Assembly: GCA_045636545.1 (NCBI GenBank)
Contig: JAZTXR010000007.1
Span: forward strand, 1-64,000
DNA: 64,000 bases
From: HGM04593 sp045636545
GTDB lineage: Bacteria; Bacteroidota; Bacteroidia; Bacteroidales; Bacteroidaceae
Direction: 5' to 3'
Shown here: piece after piece, positions 60,571 through 64,000 of the stretch
How the letters are laid out: each line of letters starts with the position of its first letter
Position numbering within the stretch: position 1 is the first letter of the stretch
Notes under the pieces: generated by a model
The model's input: the letters and a program-made list of their open reading frames with translations, nothing else
What the model was told of the DNA's origin: nothing
Databases searched by the model: none
Translations under genes and position numbers: made by a program

Positions 60571-61272
60571 ATGGCACTTTTTTATGTACCCGATATTGCA
60601 AATACGTGGGAACTCTCTGAAGAGGAGGCAACACACGCCTTGCGTGTTCTGCGCCTTACCGTAGGTGCAGAGCTTGAGATAACCGATGGTAAAGGAAATC
60701 TCTACAGGACGACAATAGCTTCCATTGCAGGCAAGCACTGTTATGTAGAGCCTTGTGCGCCGTTTGAAATGTCCAAGAACTGGCGTGGTAATGTGCATAT
60801 AGCCATAGCTCCTACAAAGAATATGGACCGCATAGAGTGGTTTGCCGAGAAGGCCACGGAGATTGGTCTGGATGCGGTGACTTTTCTTAATTGCCGCTTC
60901 TCTGAGCGCAAGGTTATAAAACCCGAGCGTGTGGAGCGCATTGTGGTGTCGGCAATGAAGCAGTCGCTCAAATACAGCAAGCCTGTGGTGGGCGAAATTG
61001 TCGATTTCAAGAAATTCATTGCCATAGAGCGCCCCGGTGCAAAGTTCATAGCGCACTGCTATGACAGCGAGAGGGTGCTGCTGAAGGATGTGCTTGCTGT
61101 GGGAAAGGATGCGACTGTGCTCATTGGCCCCGAGGGTGATTTCAGCCCCGAGGAGGTGCAGCTTGCCGTCAAGGCCGGCTACAGGCCTGTGAGCCTTGGC
61201 AGTTCGCGTCTGCGTACCGAGACTGCAGCCCTTGTTGCGTGCCACACATTTATATTGAAAAACGAGGTATGA
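60571..61272 (+). CDS. rsmE: 16S rRNA (uracil1498-N3)-methyltransferase
   Basis: A 233-residue SPOUT methyltransferase. EEATHALRVLRLTVGAELEITDGKGNLYR is the N-terminal PUA-like part. APTKNMDRIEWFAEKATEIGLDAVTFLNCRFSER and VERIVVSAMKQSLKYSKPVV are the typical blocks, and the trefoil knot has VLIGPEGDFSPEEVQLA and SLGSSRLRTETAALVA. It methylates 16S rRNA. The last codons overlap truA as ATGA. Confidence 0.94.
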   Translation: MALFYVPDIANTWELSEEEATHALRVLRLTVGAELEITDGKGNLYRTTIASIAGKHCYVEPCAPFEMSKNWRGNVHIAIAPTKNMDRIEWFAEKATEIGLDAVTFLNCRFSERKVIKPERVERIVVSAMKQSLKYSKPVVGEIVDFKKFIAIERPGAKFIAHCYDSERVLLKDVLAVGKDATVLIGPEGDFSPEEVQLAVKAGYRPVSLGSSRLRTETAALVACHTFILKNEV

Positions 61273-62021
61273 CACAGCGTTACTTCATCTTCTTCTCATA
61301 CGACGGTGCCGCCTATCACGGTTGGCAGGTACAACCCAATGCGGTAACCGTGCAGCAGGTGCTTGAGGAAGCGCTGGCAACCATCTTGCGTGTGCCTGTC
61401 CCTCTTGTGGGTGCAGGGCGCACAGACACCGGCGTGAATGCCGAGTGCATGGTGGCGCATGCCGATTTGCCATCGGGTGTGGACATTGCGCAGCTCATAT
61501 ATAAACTGAACCGTATTCTGCCGCCAGACATTGCCGTTAGCGATATAAAGCATGTGCGCGACGATGCCCATGCACGCTTCGATGCCATGTCGCGCCGTTA
61601 CCGCTATCGCGTGGTGACGGCAAAATCCCCTTTTGCCCGCCGTTACGCTTTGCGTGTCATGCCCGGAATTGATTTTGAAGTGATGAACCGTGCTGCTGAG
61701 TTGCTGTATGAATATACCGATTTCACCAGTTTCAGTAAACTGCATACTGATGTAAAGACCAATAACTGCAAGGTTACATACGCGGCTTGGCGCAATGTAG
61801 GTGCAGACGAGTGGGTTTTTGAGATTGAGGCCGACCGCTTCCTGCGCAATATGGTGCGTGCCATTGTGGGTACACTGCTCCTCGTGGGACGTGGCAAGAT
61901 GACAATAGACGGTTTCCGCGATGTCATTGAGAACAAGGCGCGTGGTGAGGCTGGCGACTCGGCCATTGGTGAAGCCCTTTTTCTTGTAAATGTTGAATAT
62001 CCGAAAGAGATTTATCTGTGA
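61269..62021 (+). CDS. truA: tRNA pseudouridine(38-40) synthase
   Basis: A protein of 250 residues from ATG 61269, overlapping the rsmE stop. RYFIFFSYDGAAYHGWQVQPNAVTVQQVLEEAL is the family start. VGAGRTDTGVNAECMVAH contains the catalytic Asp (D in RTDTG). SRRYRYRVVTAKSPF and FEIEADRFLRNMVRAIVGTLLLVG follow. It modifies U38-U40 in the anticodon stem. It overlaps the transporter gene as TGATG. Confidence 0.95.
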   Translation: MTQRYFIFFSYDGAAYHGWQVQPNAVTVQQVLEEALATILRVPVPLVGAGRTDTGVNAECMVAHADLPSGVDIAQLIYKLNRILPPDIAVSDIKHVRDDAHARFDAMSRRYRYRVVTAKSPFARRYALRVMPGIDFEVMNRAAELLYEYTDFTSFSKLHTDVKTNNCKVTYAAWRNVGADEWVFEIEADRFLRNMVRAIVGTLLLVGRGKMTIDGFRDVIENKARGEAGDSAIGEALFLVNVEYPKEIYL

Positions 62022-62917
62022 TGTGGACATTGCTTGCTTTTATGTCGGCGGCACTGCTTGGGTGCTATGACTTCTTCAAGAAGGTGTCGTTGAAGGATAA
62101 TTCTGTTTTGGCGGTATTGTTCCTGAACACCCTTTTCTCTTCACTTATCTTTGTTCCTTTCATATTGTTGTCGCACGCGGGTGTGATAACGTCCGGGCAG
62201 CTGTATGTGCCGTCAATCGGTGCAGATGTCCATCTTTTGCTGCTTCTGAAAGCGGTGATTGTGCTCTCCTCGTGGTTGTGTGGCTATATAGGCATAAAGC
62301 ACCTGCCAATAACCATTGTGTCGCCGATACAGTCTACCCGTCCGGTAATGGTGCTTTTGGGTGCACTGTTCATCTTTGGAGAGTCGCTGAATCTTTATCA
62401 ATGGATTGGTGTTCTCATTGCCATGCTCTCAGTCTTTCTGCTCAGCCGCAGCGGAAAGCGCGAGGGTATTGATTTTGTCAAGAACCGTTGGGTTGCGTTT
62501 GTTGCATTGGCGGCGCTCTTCGGTGCTATGAGCGCGCTTTATGACAAGTATCTGATGCGTTCCATAGAGCCGATAGTAGTGCAGTCGTGGTTCAATATAT
62601 ACCAGTGTGTATTGATGGGGATTATCATCGTGGTGATGAATGCCCTGAACCCCACACAGCGCAGCCGCAAGTTTCTGTGGCGTTGGTCAATACCGATGAT
62701 ATCCCTATTTCTTGGTCTGGCCGATTTCTGTTATTTTACAGCGCTGGCGCAGGATGGTGCACTCATTGCCGTTGTCTCAATGATAAGGCGAGGCAGTGTC
62801 GTGGTTTCGTTTGTGTTCGGAGCACTGCTGTTGCATGAGAAGAACATCAAGAGTAAAGCTATTGATGTGTTGATGATATTGATTGGATTGTTTTTCCTAT
62901 ATTTGGGTTCGAAATGA
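62021..62917 (+). CDS. EamA/DMT superfamily transporter
   Basis: A 298-residue protein with about ten membrane helices in two halves, each EamA-like: LLAFMSAALLGCYDFFKKVSLKDNSVLAVL and WVAFVALAALFGAMSALYDKYLMRSIEPI. YIGIKHLPITIVSPIQSTRPVMVLLGALFIFGESLNLYQWIGVLIAMLSVFLL is the classical C-terminal part of each half. The substrate is unknown. The start is ATG 62021; a GTG 3 bases earlier is also in frame. Confidence 0.87.
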   Translation: MWTLLAFMSAALLGCYDFFKKVSLKDNSVLAVLFLNTLFSSLIFVPFILLSHAGVITSGQLYVPSIGADVHLLLLLKAVIVLSSWLCGYIGIKHLPITIVSPIQSTRPVMVLLGALFIFGESLNLYQWIGVLIAMLSVFLLSRSGKREGIDFVKNRWVAFVALAALFGAMSALYDKYLMRSIEPIVVQSWFNIYQCVLMGIIIVVMNALNPTQRSRKFLWRWSIPMISLFLGLADFCYFTALAQDGALIAVVSMIRRGSVVVSFVFGALLLHEKNIKSKAIDVLMILIGLFFLYLGSK

Positions 62918-63531
62918 GAAAGTTGTTTTTTATAGTTATGCTGTTGTGTGGCGCGGCATCGCAGGTATCTGGGCAGGATATGCGTGCTCTCTTTCTGGAG
63001 GCTCCCGAGAATGTGTTCCCGTTGCTGTCCAAGAGCTATCGTGCGGATTTGGTTGATTATATTGATGCAGGTATGGCTGCTAAGGTTACCAACAGACTCG
63101 ATGGTTCCTGTGTGCTTGAAGAACTCAGTCGTGACTATCTGAGGCTTGCAACCACGGCTTCGTCATCAATGCAGGCAAAGTTGTTGCCGGTGAATGGCGA
63201 CACCGTGATATGTGTGGTGAGGAATGTGAAGGCCGAAGCTGTCGATAGCCGCATATATTTCTATGACAAGGAGTGGAATGTGCTTGATGGCAGTGGAATG
63301 TTCATCTTCCCGTCCATCAGGGATTTCTTTGTTTCTGATTCCGCAGCCGATGAGTGGACCGATGCTTGCGACATATATCTTGTTTCACTTACACTTTCGG
63401 CAACTGATAATATTCTTGTTGCAGAGTATACGATGCCTGCTTATATGAACGTGGATGAAGCCGAGAAAATAAGGCCTATGCTGCGTAAGCTCGTATACCG
63501 TTGGAATGGCGGCTGCTTTGTCATTCAATAA
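62914..63531 (+). CDS. DUF3256 family exported protein
   Basis: A 205-residue protein. Signal peptide at about residues 1-20 (LFFIVMLLCGAASQVSG). DMRALFLEAPENVFPLLSKSYRADLVDYIDAG is the DUF3256 start, with repeated SRIYFYDKEWNVLDGS-type strands. The family is almost restricted to Bacteroidales. Function is unknown; it is probably periplasmic or outer-membrane associated. It overlaps the transporter gene by 4 bases. Confidence 0.87.
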   Translation: MRKLFFIVMLLCGAASQVSGQDMRALFLEAPENVFPLLSKSYRADLVDYIDAGMAAKVTNRLDGSCVLEELSRDYLRLATTASSSMQAKLLPVNGDTVICVVRNVKAEAVDSRIYFYDKEWNVLDGSGMFIFPSIRDFFVSDSAADEWTDACDIYLVSLTLSATDNILVAEYTMPAYMNVDEAEKIRPMLRKLVYRWNGGCFVIQ

Positions 63532-63669
63532 AAGGAATATATCTATTCTGCTCAATTCCGGTTTGCTGAACTTGCTTATCTCATTATCTGCGCGTTTAAA
63601 TGATTCTTTTGCAGGGTTCTCAACGCTCATTTTTGCTTTGTTGAGTATGAAAACCGGTCTATATTATTG

Positions 63670-63713
63670 CTATAAAAAACCTATGGCAACTAGTTGCCAT
63701 AGGTTTTTTATAG
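63670..63713. terminator. 44-bp perfect palindrome between convergent genes
   Basis: The sequence is its own reverse complement, centred on ACTAGT, with AAAAAACCTATGGCAA on one arm. A6 and T6 runs at the outer parts provide U-tracts in both directions. It lies between DUF3256 and the right-edge gene and is a bidirectional terminator. Confidence 0.85.
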
Positions 63714-63730
63714 TCATGGAATGCCGTTGT

Positions 63731-64000
63731 TTAGAAACGGAAACCAATTCTGAATCGCGGAGCCGAAAATAAACCTATCTGGTGATGTGTTGCAATATAG
63801 TTTGTCGCGGCTTTAGGAGCTATTCTTACCATACTTCCTACATATGATACAGGCTGTACTTCAAAGCCTACGACAAGACCCTTTGCAACTGAATACTCGA
63901 TACCTGTGGTCGCAGCTGCTTTCAAAGCCATGATTTGTCCGGCACGCGAGTTTGGAATGTACATCTCAATAGGGTCCTCAAGCATTTCAGATTCACCAAT
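63731..64000 (-). CDS. 3' part of a probable outer-membrane beta-barrel protein (partial)
   Basis: The minus-strand frame is open from the right edge (IGESEMLEDPIEMYIPN...) to a stop at 63731-63733. The visible ~89 residues have alternating hydrophobic strands (TTGIEYSVAKGLVVGFEVQPVSYVGS) and end RFRIGFRF, a C-terminal Phe typical of outer-membrane barrels. The start lies beyond the window. The family is not identified. Confidence 0.6.
   Translation of the reverse strand: MGESEMLEDPIEMYIPNSRAGQIMALKAAATTGIEYSVAKGLVVGFEVQPVSYVGSMVRIAPKAATNYIATHHQIGLFSAPRFRIGFRF

Noticed and set aside
1..64000. CRISPR array, transposase gene, tRNA or rRNA
   Set aside because: No regularly spaced repeats, transposase motifs, cloverleaf or rRNA-like sequence were found on reading the gaps between genes. 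tRNAscan and Infernal searches would confirm.

Overview
The window reads as chromosomal DNA of a Bacteroidales bacterium (Bacteroides/Prevotella-like; genus not resolved). The evidence is a UpxY-type NusG paralogue driving a long polysaccharide operon, several promoters of the Bacteroidetes form TTTG-N19/20-TAnnTTTG, and a typical Bacteroidales housekeeping set (DUF4254-GT9 pair, DUF3256 protein, cobalamin-dependent ribonucleotide reductase beside dnaA, NupG-like permease, DUF721/DciA after recF).

Layout. (1) 1-1105: repeat-rich DNA with a possible upstream gene end, strong hairpins and a small DUF559 nuclease-like gene embedded in a dispersed G-rich repeat. (2) 38758 down to 1145, all on the minus strand: a ~37.5 kb capsule/exopolysaccharide operon. 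It starts at a consensus promoter (38811-38841) with UpxY, then Wza-like export lipoprotein, Wzc-like tyrosine autokinase, CpsB/YwqE-like phosphatase and Wzx flippase. These are followed by a radical SAM protein, a pyruvyl transferase, many glycosyltransferases (GT2, GT4, GT8, one fucosyltransferase-like), five acyltransferase-3 proteins, a Wzy-like polymerase, a HAD protein, a beta-propeller glycosidase-like protein, a deacetylase-like lipoprotein and a nucleotidyltransferase/thymidylate-kinase-like fusion. Many junctions overlap as TAATG or ATGA, so one polycistronic transcript is likely.

(3) 38868-41327, minus: DUF4254, GT9 heptosyltransferase and methyltransferase, a three-gene operon with its own promoter. 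(4) 41453-44945, plus: pdxB, acpP, fabF, rnc. (5) 52190 down to 44947, minus: dnaX, dnaA, nrdJ, folB. (6) 52359-56995: FtsB-like and membrane protein (plus), glucosaminidase-LysM (minus), cdd/phosphatase/ruvC (plus), ribH and TPR protein (minus). (7) 57251-63531, plus: recF, DUF721, nucleoside permease, DUF151, rsmE, truA, EamA transporter and DUF3256. (8) The 3' end of an outer-membrane-like protein runs off the right edge.

The polysaccharide operon shows clear genome plasticity: an in-frame 73-codon repeat insertion in the phosphatase gene; a 2.25-kb AlbA_2-gene module flanked by a 44-bp duplication of the start of a glycosyltransferase gene; two adjacent broken genes (amber stop in a GT2, one-base deletion in an acyltransferase); and two sets of GT2 genes with near-identical 5' halves and divergent 3' halves. 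The best lead for something undescribed is the link between the DUF559 gene and the repeat family that also invaded the phosphatase gene. No tRNA, rRNA, CRISPR array or transposase gene was seen. All functions are inferred from motifs and context only.
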